64,000 nt of DNA. It comes from Arthrobacter sp. RIT-PI-e. Lineage in GTDB: Bacteria; Actinomycetota; Actinomycetes; Actinomycetales; Micrococcaceae. This document shows positions 30,571 to 39,017 of this stretch, in pieces. Location: assembly GCF_001187915.1 (NCBI RefSeq), contig NZ_LGIU01000043.1, positions 62,001 to 126,000 on the forward strand. The letters run 5' to 3'. Made by a program: the position numbers and the translations under genes. The first letter of the stretch is position 1; every line of letters begins with the position of its first letter. Below the pieces are notes generated by a model. The model was given only the letters and a program-made list of their open reading frames with translations, made no database searches and was not told the origin of the DNA.

Positions 30571-31532
30571 CCCGTGACTCCTCCGCACTCCTCCGCCGTG
30601 GACAGCGCGCGGGCGATCCGGGCGACGGCGTCCCTCCGGCCCTCCCCCAGGTGCACCTTGGTGAAGCGCAGCACCGTCCAGCCCAGGGCGCGGAGCCTCT
30701 CGTCGCGTTCGATGTCGTGCGCCCACTGCCGCGCATCCGTGAGGTGGTGCTCCCCTTCGTACTCGAGGGCTATCCGCCGGCTCCGGTACTGCAGGTCGGG
30801 TCGGGAGATCCGCCGGCCGTCGACGTCGGTGATCCACCGGTTCACCTCGGGTTCCGGCAGGCCCGCATCGCGGATGAGCAGGCGCAGCAGGGTCTCCGGC
30901 ACCGAGTCGACGCCGGTCCGCAGCAACGGTAGCGACTCCCTGGCCCTCCCCGTTCCGCGGGCCCCGGCTCTCGTGGCGAGTTCTGCCGTCAGGAGCTCCA
31001 CGGTGGTCAGCGGGTTGGGCAGGGCGAGCCCGCCGATCAGCCGGGGAGCATCCGGCTTCCTGAGCAGCGCGTCACCGGCGGCCACGAGTTCGGGCGTCGT
31101 CAGCTGCGTCGCGAGATCGCACCAGGTCCGCGCCGGCGTGGTGAGCGGCACCCCGTAGACCGTCACCGTGGCCCCGTACGGCAGGTCGGCGAGGTGCCCG
31201 ACGACGCCCTTCCTCCTCGGCCGGGAACCGCCCACCGGACGGGTCAGGTGCAGCGGTGCGTCGTGGAGACGCCGGGGCAGCGGCATCCCCCACAGCACGG
31301 CCGCGGTGCTGTGGCTCGCCACCGTTCCCGGGACCAGCGAACCGAGGCAGGTGACGACGTCGGACACCTCCGCCGGGATGCCCTTCACCGAACGGAGGCT
31401 GCGCGAATGCCGCTGGTACCCGGTGCGACGCAGTACGGAGGGCGGGATGCCCAGGCCCCGGGCACGCTCGACGGTGAAACACCGGGCGGTGCCGAGGCTG
31501 AGCAGTGCGGCGGCCATGGGATCGGTCTGCAT
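30555..31532 (-). CDS. DUF559 domain protein (AbiEi antitoxin-like N-terminus)
   Basis: 325 residues. The N-terminal half resembles the AbiEi-type winged-helix antitoxin region found in many actinobacterial proteins (FTVERARGLGIPPSVLRR); the C-terminal half is DUF559, of the restriction endonuclease-like fold related to Vsr, with RPDLQYRSRRIALEYEGEHH carrying D and ExE residues and GWTVLRFTKVHL. Nuclease activity is inferred from fold only. No AbiEii toxin partner is adjacent. Start ATG 31532 is where the homologous region begins; the longer upstream frame lacks coding character. It sits between purH and an MFS gene. Confidence 0.78.
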   Translation of the reverse strand: MQTDPMAAALLSLGTARCFTVERARGLGIPPSVLRRTGYQRHSRSLRSVKGIPAEVSDVVTCLGSLVPGTVASHSTAAVLWGMPLPRRLHDAPLHLTRPVGGSRPRRKGVVGHLADLPYGATVTVYGVPLTTPARTWCDLATQLTTPELVAAGDALLRKPDAPRLIGGLALPNPLTTVELLTAELATRAGARGTGRARESLPLLRTGVDSVPETLLRLLIRDAGLPEPEVNRWITDVDGRRISRPDLQYRSRRIALEYEGEHHLTDARQWAHDIERDERLRALGWTVLRFTKVHLGEGRRDAVARIARALSTAEECGGVTGPRGQ

Positions 31533-31693
31533 CGACCCATGGTGGACCAGCTCCGCGCCGGCCTCGGCGCTGTCCACAGGTGGAGCGCACCCGTTACGCC
31601 GAAAGGGCACGAATGACCGCCCCACGGCCGGAACCGCCGTCGTAGGTGTCCTCTCGACGCCCGGCGCACCCACCACTCGGAGTAACGCGCGGC

Positions 31694-31721
31694 GTGACGC
31701 GGCCCACGGCGGCGGTATTGT
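31694..31721 (+). promoter_or_regulatory. Promoter of the MFS gene
   Basis: GTGACG at 31694-31699 and TATTGT at 31716-31721, spaced 16 bases. Just downstream the octamer GTTCTCCC occurs twice (31720 and 31731), a possible operator. Confidence 0.5.
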
Positions 31722-31764
31722 TCTCCCAGCTGTTCTCCCGACGTCCCCCTTCCGCGAAGGCATC

Positions 31765-33117
31765 ATGAGCACCGACACCACACTCCCCACCGGCGACCAG
31801 GTGGTGCAGGATCTTCCCTGGCGCTGGAAGGTCCAGGGCAAGATCTTCCTCATCGGCGGCCTCGGCTTCATGTTCGACGCCTGGGACGTGACCCTCAACG
31901 CCTACCTCATCCCGCTCCTGATCGCGGACTGGGGGATCACCACCGGCCAGGCCGCCTGGGTGGCGACATCCAACCTGATCGGCATGGCCGTGGGCGCCTT
32001 CGTGTGGGGCTCCGTGGCGGACCTGATCGGCCGGAAGCGGGCCTTCACCCTGACGCTCCTGATCTTCTCGGTCTTCACCGTGCTGGGTGCCTTCTCCCCG
32101 GACATCGTCTGGTTCTGCGTCCTCCGGTTCTTCGCAGGATTCGGGCTGGGCGGCTGCATCCCCGTGGACTACGCCCTGGTGGGTGAGTTCACCCCGCGCC
32201 GCCAACGCGGGCGGGTGCTCACCGCGATGGACGCCTGGTGGCCCGTCGGCGCGTTCCTGTGCGGCGTGGTGACGACGGCGGTGGTGGCCGCGTCCGGCAA
32301 CTGGCGGCACGCGATGCTCGTCATGGTGCTGCCCGCGCTGCTGGTGTTCTGGGTGCGTACCGGCGTCCCCGAGTCCCCCCTCTACCTCGTGCAGCGCGGC
32401 CGCCGGGAGGAGGCCCGGAAGGTCATCGACACCCTGGTGACCAGGACCGGAGCGGAGGCCCGGGCGTGGCGGCTGCCCGAGCCCGAGCAGACGCCGAAGC
32501 TCTCGCTGGGGAGCATCTCCGGTCAGCTCGCCGGGTTGTGGCGGTTCGACTGGCGCATCACGCTCACCGCGTGGAGTCTGTTCCTGACCATCCTGCTGGT
32601 GTACTACGGGGCGCTCACCTGGATGCCTCGGATCCTGATCGCCTCCGGGTACGCGCAGTCCGTGGCCTTCATCACCACCACCTTCATGACCGGCGTCGGC
32701 TTCCTCGGGGTCGTCGCCGCGGCCCTGCTGGTGGAGCGGGTGGGCCGCAAATGGCTGCTGGCCATCACCGGGCCCGGCTCCGCGCTGCTGCTCGTGGTCT
32801 TCGCCCTGAACCTCGACCTGCCCGCCGTGGCCACCGCCTGGCTGCTGGCGTTCGGCTTCGTGGTGCAGGTGGCCATCCCGGTGCTCTACACCTACGTGTC
32901 CGAGCTCTACCCCACGGAGCTGCGGGGCAGCGGCTTCGGATGGGCCTCCACGATCTCCCGTATCGGCGCCGGGCTGGTGCCGCTGATCTTCGGCAGCCTG
33001 CTGTGGCCGTATCTCGGGCTGCCGCTCACCTTCGCGCTGATCGGGGTGCTCGTGGTGCTCGCCGTCGTGTTCATGGCCTTCAACGCACCGGAGACGCGCA
33101 ACGCGGAACTCCGGTGA
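31765..33117 (+). CDS. MFS transporter, sugar/aromatic acid symporter type
   Basis: 450 residues, 12 membrane segments with a central loop. GSVADLIGRKRAF after TM2 is the MFS signature, and LRFFAGFGLGGCIPVDYALVGEF matches sialate/aromatic-acid and inositol carriers; the second half repeats the pattern (ERVGRKWLLAI). VYYGALTWMPRIL lies in TM7. Proton-coupled uptake of an organic acid or sugar is likely; the substrate is unknown. ATG 31765 has AAGG nearby; the much longer open frame upstream is antisense to the DUF559 gene. Confidence 0.9.
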   Translation: MSTDTTLPTGDQVVQDLPWRWKVQGKIFLIGGLGFMFDAWDVTLNAYLIPLLIADWGITTGQAAWVATSNLIGMAVGAFVWGSVADLIGRKRAFTLTLLIFSVFTVLGAFSPDIVWFCVLRFFAGFGLGGCIPVDYALVGEFTPRRQRGRVLTAMDAWWPVGAFLCGVVTTAVVAASGNWRHAMLVMVLPALLVFWVRTGVPESPLYLVQRGRREEARKVIDTLVTRTGAEARAWRLPEPEQTPKLSLGSISGQLAGLWRFDWRITLTAWSLFLTILLVYYGALTWMPRILIASGYAQSVAFITTTFMTGVGFLGVVAAALLVERVGRKWLLAITGPGSALLLVVFALNLDLPAVATAWLLAFGFVVQVAIPVLYTYVSELYPTELRGSGFGWASTISRIGAGLVPLIFGSLLWPYLGLPLTFALIGVLVVLAVVFMAFNAPETRNAELR

Positions 33118-33189
33118 CGCCGCCTGCGCACCGGGACGGAGACCCGAGGGCGGCGAGCACCGGGGGCAGGGCACGGTCCGTGCACCGGC

Positions 33190-33212
33190 GAACCTGACAC
33201 GACGACGGCGCC
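33190..33212. repeat. 23-base direct repeat, copy 1
   Basis: GAACCTGACACGACGACGGC plus GCC; it differs from copy 2 by one base. It lies 72 bases after the MFS stop. Confidence 0.7.
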
Positions 33213-33227
33213 ATCGACGACGCCGGA

Positions 33228-33250
33228 GAACCTGACATGACGACGGCGCC
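33228..33250. repeat. 23-base direct repeat, copy 2
   Basis: Same sequence with T for C at position 11, 38 bases downstream of copy 1. Its end forms part of a 6-bp hairpin (33246-33251 with 33255-33260) that could end transcription of the MFS gene or of the convergent lipoprotein gene. Confidence 0.7.
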
Positions 33251-33291
33251 GTCACGGCGCTGTGGACGGCGGCGCCGGGGAGGGTGCGTCC

Positions 33292-33891
33292 CTACGCCTC
33301 GGGCACCTCGACGTCGGGGGTCTCCTCGAGCTCGGTGACGTGCCAGGCGCCGTCCTCGTGGCGGATCGTGGCGGCGTACACGGTGCCGCCCGGGACGAAG
33401 GGCCGCTGCTCCCCCCCGGAGCCGTCCTCGGCGACCTCGGCGTACGCGCCGGGATTCACGGGAATGACCGCCGTGACGTCCGAGCCCTCCGTGCCGTCGT
33501 CGTCCGCCGTGGTGAGCAGCACGTTGGTGACCTTGGGCGGGCCCCCGAGCCCCCCCCCGCCGTCGTCGTACACGGCGGCGAGCCGCTCGGCCTCCGCCTC
33601 CTCGGCCGAGGCACCGTCCACGGAGTCCAGCAGGGCAGCGGGGTCCCCGGTCTGGAGCCCGTAGCCCTTCAGCTCGAAGGAGTGGTAGAGGAATGCTCGG
33701 GCGCCCGCGGGCGAGACCTCGCCGACGAGGCGTTGCTCGCCGGCTGCCGGATGCTCGCGGCGGGGGCGGGGGGCTCGCCGGCGCGGGACGGGCGGCGGCG
33801 GAGGTCGCGGGGCGGAGGCGGGGGTGCCGGCACAGGCGGTGAGCGCCAGCAGCGTGAGGGCGGCGGTGGCCGCGGTACGCGAGAAGTTCAT
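33292..33891 (-). CDS. DUF6318-like lipoprotein
   Basis: 199 residues. Signal peptide with lipobox LTAC, a Pro/Arg-rich linker, then a domain resembling the DUF6318 lipoproteins of Micrococcaceae: ARAFLYHSFELKGYGLQTGDPAAL at the start (a small helical NTF2-like pattern) and YAATIRHEDGAWHVTEL at the end. The Cys pair usual after the first helix is absent. Function unknown. The linker (33740-33840) and a GGGGLGG stretch (33540-33560) are suspiciously G/C-run rich and may contain base-call errors. Confidence 0.72.
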   Translation of the reverse strand: MNFSRTAATAALTLLALTACAGTPASAPRPPPPPVPRRRAPRPRREHPAAGEQRLVGEVSPAGARAFLYHSFELKGYGLQTGDPAALLDSVDGASAEEAEAERLAAVYDDGGGGLGGPPKVTNVLLTTADDDGTEGSDVTAVIPVNPGAYAEVAEDGSGGEQRPFVPGGTVYAATIRHEDGAWHVTELEETPDVEVPEA

Positions 33892-33980
33892 GGGGGTCCC
33901 AACGGTGGTCGGAGAGGGGTGGAGACGGCGAGAGCCCTCATCACTGTACCGGTGCCCCGGGCAACCTCCGGGGGCGAGGG

Positions 33981-34997
33981 CTACAACCAGTCGTTGCGGC
34001 GGAAGGCCCAGAAGAGCCCGAGGCCCAGCCCGATCATCAGGGCCACCGCGAACGGGTATCCCAGGGCCCAGTGCAGTTCCGGCATGTTGTCGAAGTTCAT
34101 GCCGTAGATCGAGGCCACCAGGGTGGGGGCGAAGAGGATCGCGGCCCAGGAGGCGATCCGCTTGACCTCCTCCCCCTGGGCCAGGGAGGTCTCCGTCAGG
34201 TGGGTCATCTCCTCGTTCTGGCGCTGCGCCACGAGGGTGGAGTGCACGGTCAGGGCGTTCTGCAGCAGGGTGCGGAAGGTGTTGACCCGTTCCACGATCC
34301 GGATCACGTGGTCCTGCACGTCGCGGAGGTTCCGGCCGAGCTCCGAGTCCAGCCGGTACTTCTCGGACCCGTGCAGCAGTGAGGCCAGCATGTCCTCCAG
34401 CGGTTGGGTGGCCCGCTGGAACGCGATGACCTCGCGGTGGAGCTCGTAGATGCGGCGGGAGACGTCGGGTTCGCCACCGAAGAGCTCGTCCTCGATCTCG
34501 TCGATGTCGATCTCGAGCCCCTCGACCACGGGCCCGTACTCGTCCACCACCTGGTCCAGCAGCGCGTAGAGCACGGCCTGCGGACCGGCGCCCAGCAGCT
34601 CCGGGTCGGCCTCGAGCCGCCGGCGCACCAGTCCGAGGTCGGGCGACTCCGCATGACGGATGGTGACCACGAAGTCAGGGCCGATGAACAGGTGCAGCTC
34701 ACCGAACTCCACCTTCTCCTCGGCGTCGACGTACCGGGCGGGGCGGAGCACCACGAAGAGGGTCTGCCCGTAGCGCTCCAGCTTGGCACGCTGGTGACCG
34801 TTGGCGGCGTCCTCCACCGCGAGGGGATGCAACCCGAACTCCGACGCCACGGCGCGCAGTTCCTCGTCCTCCGGACGGTAGAGACCGATCCACCCCATGC
34901 CGCCGGTCTCGCGCATGAGCTCGAAGGTCCGGGTGAGGTCGGTGGGGGTGAGTCGTTCCGTCCCGCCCACGTAGACGGCGTTCGTGACGAGCGCCAT
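33981..34997 (-). CDS. corA: CorA-like magnesium/cobalt transporter
   Basis: 338 residues: a long cytoplasmic N-terminal domain with helices, then two C-terminal membrane segments. The diagnostic YGMNFDNMPEL, the GMN selectivity motif plus an MPEL loop, follows the first membrane segment, and the basic end RRNDWL is usual. It forms a pentameric Mg2+ channel. Its ATG immediately follows the purN stop (TGAATG), so it is co-transcribed with purN. Confidence 0.92.
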   Translation of the reverse strand: MALVTNAVYVGGTERLTPTDLTRTFELMRETGGMGWIGLYRPEDEELRAVASEFGLHPLAVEDAANGHQRAKLERYGQTLFVVLRPARYVDAEEKVEFGELHLFIGPDFVVTIRHAESPDLGLVRRRLEADPELLGAGPQAVLYALLDQVVDEYGPVVEGLEIDIDEIEDELFGGEPDVSRRIYELHREVIAFQRATQPLEDMLASLLHGSEKYRLDSELGRNLRDVQDHVIRIVERVNTFRTLLQNALTVHSTLVAQRQNEEMTHLTETSLAQGEEVKRIASWAAILFAPTLVASIYGMNFDNMPELHWALGYPFAVALMIGLGLGLFWAFRRNDWL

Positions 34998-35582
34998 TCA
35001 GCTCGGCCCGCCCTGCGCGGAGGAGGCCGCGAGCCCCGCGAGCGTCTCAATGAGGAGCCTGCGCTCCTCCACCTTGATCCGCTCGTGCAGGGTCTCCTCG
35101 GTGTCCTCCGGGAGCACGGGGACGGCGGCCTGGGCGAGGATGGGGCCGGTGTCCACACCGGCATCGGCGATCATCACGGTGCAGCCGGTGACCTTCACAC
35201 CGTAGGCGAGCGCGTCCCGTACGCCGTGGGCGCCCGGGAAGCTCGGCAGCAGCGCCGGGTGCGTGTTGAGGTAGCGGTCCGGGAAGGCGTCCAGGAAGTG
35301 CTGGTCCACGATCCGCATGAATCCCGAGGACACCACGTAGGCGGGCTCGTGCGCCGCGACGGCCCGGGCGAGGTCGCGGTTCCACTCCCCGCGGTCCGCG
35401 TACTGCTTGAGATCGACCACGAAGGTCTCGATCCCGGCGGCGGCCGCCCGCTCCACGCCACCGGTGCCGGGGCGGTCGGCCCCCACGGCCGCGATGGTGA
35501 CCGGGAGGCTGCCGTCCGCGGCGGCGTCGAGCACCGCCTGGAGGTTGGATCCGGTTCCGGAGACGAGGACGACGATGCGCAT
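34998..35582 (-). CDS. purN: Phosphoribosylglycinamide formyltransferase
   Basis: 194 residues. VLVSGTGSNLQAVLDA at the N-terminus binds the phosphoribosyl group, and SSGFMRIV, NTHPALLPSFPGAHG and VDTGPILAQ hold the catalytic Asn-His-Asp triad. It formylates GAR with 10-formyl-THF, the third step of IMP synthesis. Start ATG 35582 has TAAGGT 6 bases upstream (leaderless), facing a mirror-image promoter for the gene on the other strand. Confidence 0.95.
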   Translation of the reverse strand: MRIVVLVSGTGSNLQAVLDAAADGSLPVTIAAVGADRPGTGGVERAAAAGIETFVVDLKQYADRGEWNRDLARAVAAHEPAYVVSSGFMRIVDQHFLDAFPDRYLNTHPALLPSFPGAHGVRDALAYGVKVTGCTVMIADAGVDTGPILAQAAVPVLPEDTEETLHERIKVEERRLLIETLAGLAASSAQGGPS

Positions 35583-35620
35583 GGCTCAACCTTAGGACTC
35601 CTCTCCCCTAGGGTTGAACC
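35583..35620. promoter_or_regulatory. Mirror-image divergent leaderless promoters (purN and membrane protein)
   Basis: Only 38 bases separate two opposed ATG codons. Minus: TAAGGT (35594-35589), 6 bases, ATG 35582. Plus: TAGGGT (35609-35614), 6 bases, ATG 35621. The 14-base arms 35583-35596 and 35607-35620 are complementary at 12 positions. Each -35 region must overlap the other promoter's -10 or start. Confidence 0.65.
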
Positions 35621-36091
35621 ATGCCGAGGGAGAAGCGAATCAAGGAACAGGACCCGCAGCAGGGCAGCGCTCGAGCGGGCGCCCCCGGGAAGGAGCCCGA
35701 GGACGCGACGACGGCGCGAGCCGAATCGGCCCGACTGTGGCTGCGTGTGTTCCTGCTCTCGCTGCTCGGCGCCCTGCTCACCAGCGGACTTCCCCTGCCG
35801 TGGAAGGTGCTGGGGCTCGCCCTGGGACTGTTCGCCCTGACCGCCGGGGTGGTGGCCCTGGTCAAGGCCGTCCGCGCCGACCTCCCCCGCTTCCTGGTGG
35901 TCACGGTGTGCCTCGGACTGTTCGCCGCCCTTTTCATGACCGCGGGATCGGGCGCCTCGGTGATCCTGTGGCCGGTGACCCAGCAGTACGAGACCTGCCA
36001 GGCGGAGGCGCTGACCCTGCGGGCGGAACGTCAGTGCGAGGACGAGCTGAGGGATCTCGGCGGGCTCCTGCCGGGCGGCACCGGCCGCTGA
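35621..36091 (+). CDS. Membrane protein of unknown function
   Basis: 156 residues: a charged, Ala-rich N-terminal tail of 40, three membrane segments (about 42-60, 63-82 and 90-117), then a tail with two Cys (ETCQAEAL and ERQCEDEL) and a Gly-rich end. No catalytic motif was recognised. The position next to purN and DUF6350 is common to actinobacteria, but this protein was not recognised. It starts leaderless from the shared 38-base divergent promoter. Confidence 0.75.
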   Translation: MPREKRIKEQDPQQGSARAGAPGKEPEDATTARAESARLWLRVFLLSLLGALLTSGLPLPWKVLGLALGLFALTAGVVALVKAVRADLPRFLVVTVCLGLFAALFMTAGSGASVILWPVTQQYETCQAEALTLRAERQCEDELRDLGGLLPGGTGR

Positions 36092-36109
36092 GGTCCTACC
36101 GGTTGCAGC

Positions 36110-37396
36110 TCAGCGGCGCCGGGGCTCGCGCTCCAGGAGCGGCCCGGCGGCGTGACCGAGCACGGCGCCCACCGCCACCTCGAGAGCCAGCCAGGCACCC
36201 AGGGCGACGGGGTCCGGACCGAGATCGGTGAAGCGCCCGAGGCCCAGGGAGGCACGGGAGACCAGGGCGACGACGGCACCCACCACACCGGCCGCGAGGC
36301 CGATCAGCACGGCCAGTGCCGCCGTCGACGCCGTCCAGGTCAGCCAGCGCTGCCTGCTCTGCAGCACCAGCCACTCGTCGAAGTGGTTCTCGCCCTCCCG
36401 GAAGAACCACCAGCCCGCCAGGAGCCCGGCGAGCACCGGGACGGCCAGTGCCGCGTACCCGTACTCGAGGACTCCCGCGGGCAGCGCGCCGAGGACGGGC
36501 AGCGCCGGCAACGGACCCACGCTGGTGGCCAGCGGCGTGATCGAGCTACCGGCCCCCAGGGCGAATCCGGCCCCGGTGGACCAGGACATCGTCCACACCG
36601 CGAGGTTCGGGAGCATCCCCAGCTGCAGCAGGGTGAGCACCGTGGCGCCGGCGGCCCCGCCGTCGACCCGCTGGTAGATCGCGGCGATCCCGGTCCAGTT
36701 CAGGGCGATCGAGACGGCGAGCAGCATCGCGGACAGACCCCCGGCCACCAGGACGGCGAGGAACCCCGACCGGATCACGGACCAGGCGTACGAGCCGGCC
36801 CAACGTGAGTGCTGGCTGGTGCGCCCCACCCGTGCGGCGAAGTCCACGCCCACCAACCGGCTCCAGGCCCCGGCCTCGCGGTAGGCGCCGGTGACGAGGC
36901 CGATACTCGCGGACACCGGGGGGATCAGCGCACCGGCGACCACGGAGGCGGAGGCGTCGGGTGTGGCGGAGAAGAACGCCACGAGGGCGCCCAGGGCGCC
37001 GTACGTGAGGACCGCCCCGAGCAGTGCCTGCCAGAGCTGGTCGGTGTAGGAGGCACGTGCCAGGCGGCGTCCTGCACGCCAGGCCAGCAGCAACGGCACC
37101 AGGAACAGGCCGAGCGGGATCACCTGCAGCAGCCCGGTGGGGGACCCCGCACCGAGCTCCGGGGGGAACCGGAGCACCAGCGGCACGCCGTGCATCACGA
37201 GCCACCCCTGCCCCGCGAGCCGGGCCGCGGAGGCCGCGGGGCGGGCGGCGGACCCGCCGGTGAACCAGACCGCGGCGACAGGGAGCACCACGAGCAGCGC
37301 GGAGAGGAAGGCGGCCTGACCGAGCTCGAGGACGCCCTGCAGCCACAGCGGCATGGGAAGGGCACGGGGTCTGGTGGGAAGTCTCATCCCTCCCAT
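36110..37396 (-). CDS. DUF6350 family membrane protein
   Basis: 428 residues with about ten membrane segments. The arrangement (an early variable TM region, PLGLFLVPLLLAWRAGRRLA, GAGFALGAGSSITPLATSVGPLPALPVL) and the position near purN match the DUF6350 family, some of which are annotated as cell-division membrane proteins without direct proof. ATG 37396 or, four codons later, ATG 37387 may be the start. Convergent with the small membrane gene, 18 bases apart. Confidence 0.82.
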   Translation of the reverse strand: MGGMRLPTRPRALPMPLWLQGVLELGQAAFLSALLVVLPVAAVWFTGGSAARPAASAARLAGQGWLVMHGVPLVLRFPPELGAGSPTGLLQVIPLGLFLVPLLLAWRAGRRLARASYTDQLWQALLGAVLTYGALGALVAFFSATPDASASVVAGALIPPVSASIGLVTGAYREAGAWSRLVGVDFAARVGRTSQHSRWAGSYAWSVIRSGFLAVLVAGGLSAMLLAVSIALNWTGIAAIYQRVDGGAAGATVLTLLQLGMLPNLAVWTMSWSTGAGFALGAGSSITPLATSVGPLPALPVLGALPAGVLEYGYAALAVPVLAGLLAGWWFFREGENHFDEWLVLQSRQRWLTWTASTAALAVLIGLAAGVVGAVVALVSRASLGLGRFTDLGPDPVALGAWLALEVAVGAVLGHAAGPLLEREPRRR

Positions 37397-37450
37397 GATC
37401 CCATCGGTGGGGATGCCCGCCGGTGGGTACCGGCCGGACGGCGCCCCGGG

Positions 37451-38203
37451 TCAGGCGGTGAGGTCGATCACACCCTTGACGACGGCGAGTCCGGCACCGA
37501 TGAAGGCGATCACCACCACGAAGACCCGCGCGTGCTCGTCGCGCACGAACCGGGCGAGCTTCTCCCCCACGGCGATCCCCGCCACGATGGCGAGGCCGAT
37601 CGCCACCCACATCCAGGTGTCGAGGGCGGGTGCCTGGCTGGGGTCCAGGAGGAGCTTGGTCACCAGGGTGACGCTGCCGATCAGGACGAAGAAGGGCTGC
37701 AGCGTCGCGGCGAAGGAACGCTGGGGCCAGCGGGACAGGAGTGCGTAGGCGCTGACGGCGGGGCCGCCCACACCGGCCATCGAGTTCGTGACACCCGCGG
37801 TGAGTCCCGCGACCGCCTTCGGCAGGTTGCCGCGCACCACGACGTCGGAGCGCTGCAGGAGCAGCGACACCGTGAGGGCCACCAGGACGATCCCGCCCAC
37901 CGTGACGGACAGCGGAGCCGACGGCACGATCACGGCGAGGTAGGAACCGGGGAGCGAACCGAACAGCGAGGGGATCGCCAGCCAGCGGAACATGCTCCAG
38001 TCAATGTCCCTCCAGACCCGGCCCACGATGATCGCCGAGGAGACCACACCGCACATGTTCACGAGGAGCACGCCCGCGTGGGGGCCCAGGATGATCACCA
38101 TGAAGGGTGCGATCAGCAGGGCGAAGCCGAGACCGGCGATGCGCTGCGCGACGGCACCCACCACGACGGCGGCCAGGACGATGCAGAAGATGCCGAGGGT
38201 CAC
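37451..38203 (-). CDS. Sulfite exporter TauE/SafE family protein
   Basis: 250 residues, eight membrane segments in two repeats; AGLTAGVTNSMAGVGGPAVSAY in the middle is the hallmark of TauE/SafE carriers, thought to export sulfite, sulfoacetate or related C1/C2 sulfonates. The longer open frame upstream is antisense to the GT4 gene. GTG 38203 was chosen because TACTGT (38215-38210) lies 6 bases before it. Confidence 0.9.
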   Translation of the reverse strand: MTLGIFCIVLAAVVVGAVAQRIAGLGFALLIAPFMVIILGPHAGVLLVNMCGVVSSAIIVGRVWRDIDWSMFRWLAIPSLFGSLPGSYLAVIVPSAPLSVTVGGIVLVALTVSLLLQRSDVVVRGNLPKAVAGLTAGVTNSMAGVGGPAVSAYALLSRWPQRSFAATLQPFFVLIGSVTLVTKLLLDPSQAPALDTWMWVAIGLAIVAGIAVGEKLARFVRDEHARVFVVVIAFIGAGLAVVKGVIDLTA

Positions 38204-38209
38204 CCAGCT

Positions 38210-38215
38210 ACAGTA
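38210..38215 (-). promoter_or_regulatory. Leaderless -10 element of the TauE/SafE gene
   Basis: TACTGT, AGCTGG (6 bases), GTG 38203. Confidence 0.55.
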
Positions 38216-38266
38216 CGCCCGGGCAACCATTCGGTGCCCTGCCCTTCCCGCCGCCGGGGGCGGCGG

Positions 38267-38272
38267 TAGCCT
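38267..38272 (+). promoter_or_regulatory. Leaderless -10 element of the DUF1684 gene
   Basis: TAGCCT, GTGCAC (6 bases), ATG 38279. It is divergent from the TauE/SafE -10, about 50 bases away. Confidence 0.6.
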
Positions 38273-38278
38273 GTGCAC

Positions 38279-38914
38279 ATGACAGCACCCATGACCGCCC
38301 TGGCCACAGCCGACTGGCGCCGGCTCGTGTTCGGGCTCTACGCGGACGTCCGCGAGCGCGCCGCGGCCGACTCCCCGGAAGCCGCCCACGCGCTCTGGCG
38401 CCGGGGCCGCGACGAGCTCTTCCGGGACCACCCGGCCTCCCCCCTGGACGACGCCGCACGGGCCTCGTTCGACGGCCTGGCCGTGGCGCCCTACGACCCC
38501 GCGTTCCGTTTCGAGGCGGTGCTGCACGACGACGGTGCCGGTGAGGAGATGGACGTGGCCACCGGTACGGACGGCGTGGTGCCGTTCCGCCGCCTCGGCA
38601 CCCTCGTGCTGTCCGGGCTGGGGGAGCTGGCCCTGTGGCGGCTCGCGTCCTACGGCGGTGGGTTGTTCCTGCCCCTGCGGGACGGCACCGCGGGATCCCC
38701 GGACGGCAGCTACGGCGGTGGGCGCTACGTCCTGGACACCGTCAAGGGAGCGCACCTCGGCGAGGGCCGGGTGCCCGGGAGCCTCGTGGTGGACCTCAAC
38801 TTCGCGTACAACCCGTCCTGCGCCTACGACGAGGCGTGGGCCTGCCCGCTCCCCGGGCCGGACAACCGGCTGACCGATGCCGTACCGGTCGGGGAGCTGT
38901 ACCGGACGTACTGA
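38279..38914 (+). CDS. DUF1684 domain-containing protein
   Basis: 211 residues with the features of DUF1684: WRRGRDELFRDHPASPL near residue 40, then a beta-rich core, and the highly conserved end GRYVLDTVKGAHLG then VVDLNFAYNPSCAYD, AWACPLPGPDNRL. The biochemical function is unknown. No signal peptide. ATG 38279 is supported by the leaderless -10; a GTG six bases earlier is unlikely. The GT4 gene starts 104 bases after it on the same strand. Confidence 0.87.
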   Translation: MTAPMTALATADWRRLVFGLYADVRERAAADSPEAAHALWRRGRDELFRDHPASPLDDAARASFDGLAVAPYDPAFRFEAVLHDDGAGEEMDVATGTDGVVPFRRLGTLVLSGLGELALWRLASYGGGLFLPLRDGTAGSPDGSYGGGRYVLDTVKGAHLGEGRVPGSLVVDLNFAYNPSCAYDEAWACPLPGPDNRLTDAVPVGELYRTY

Positions 38915-39017
38915 GCGCGGACCCGCACCCCGGTGCCGCGGGGAAGTTCGCCGAACGTTCACCGGACCTCCATCCCGCGGTGCCCCCGCCTCCGCCCCTG
39001 CGCGGGATGCTGGGCGC

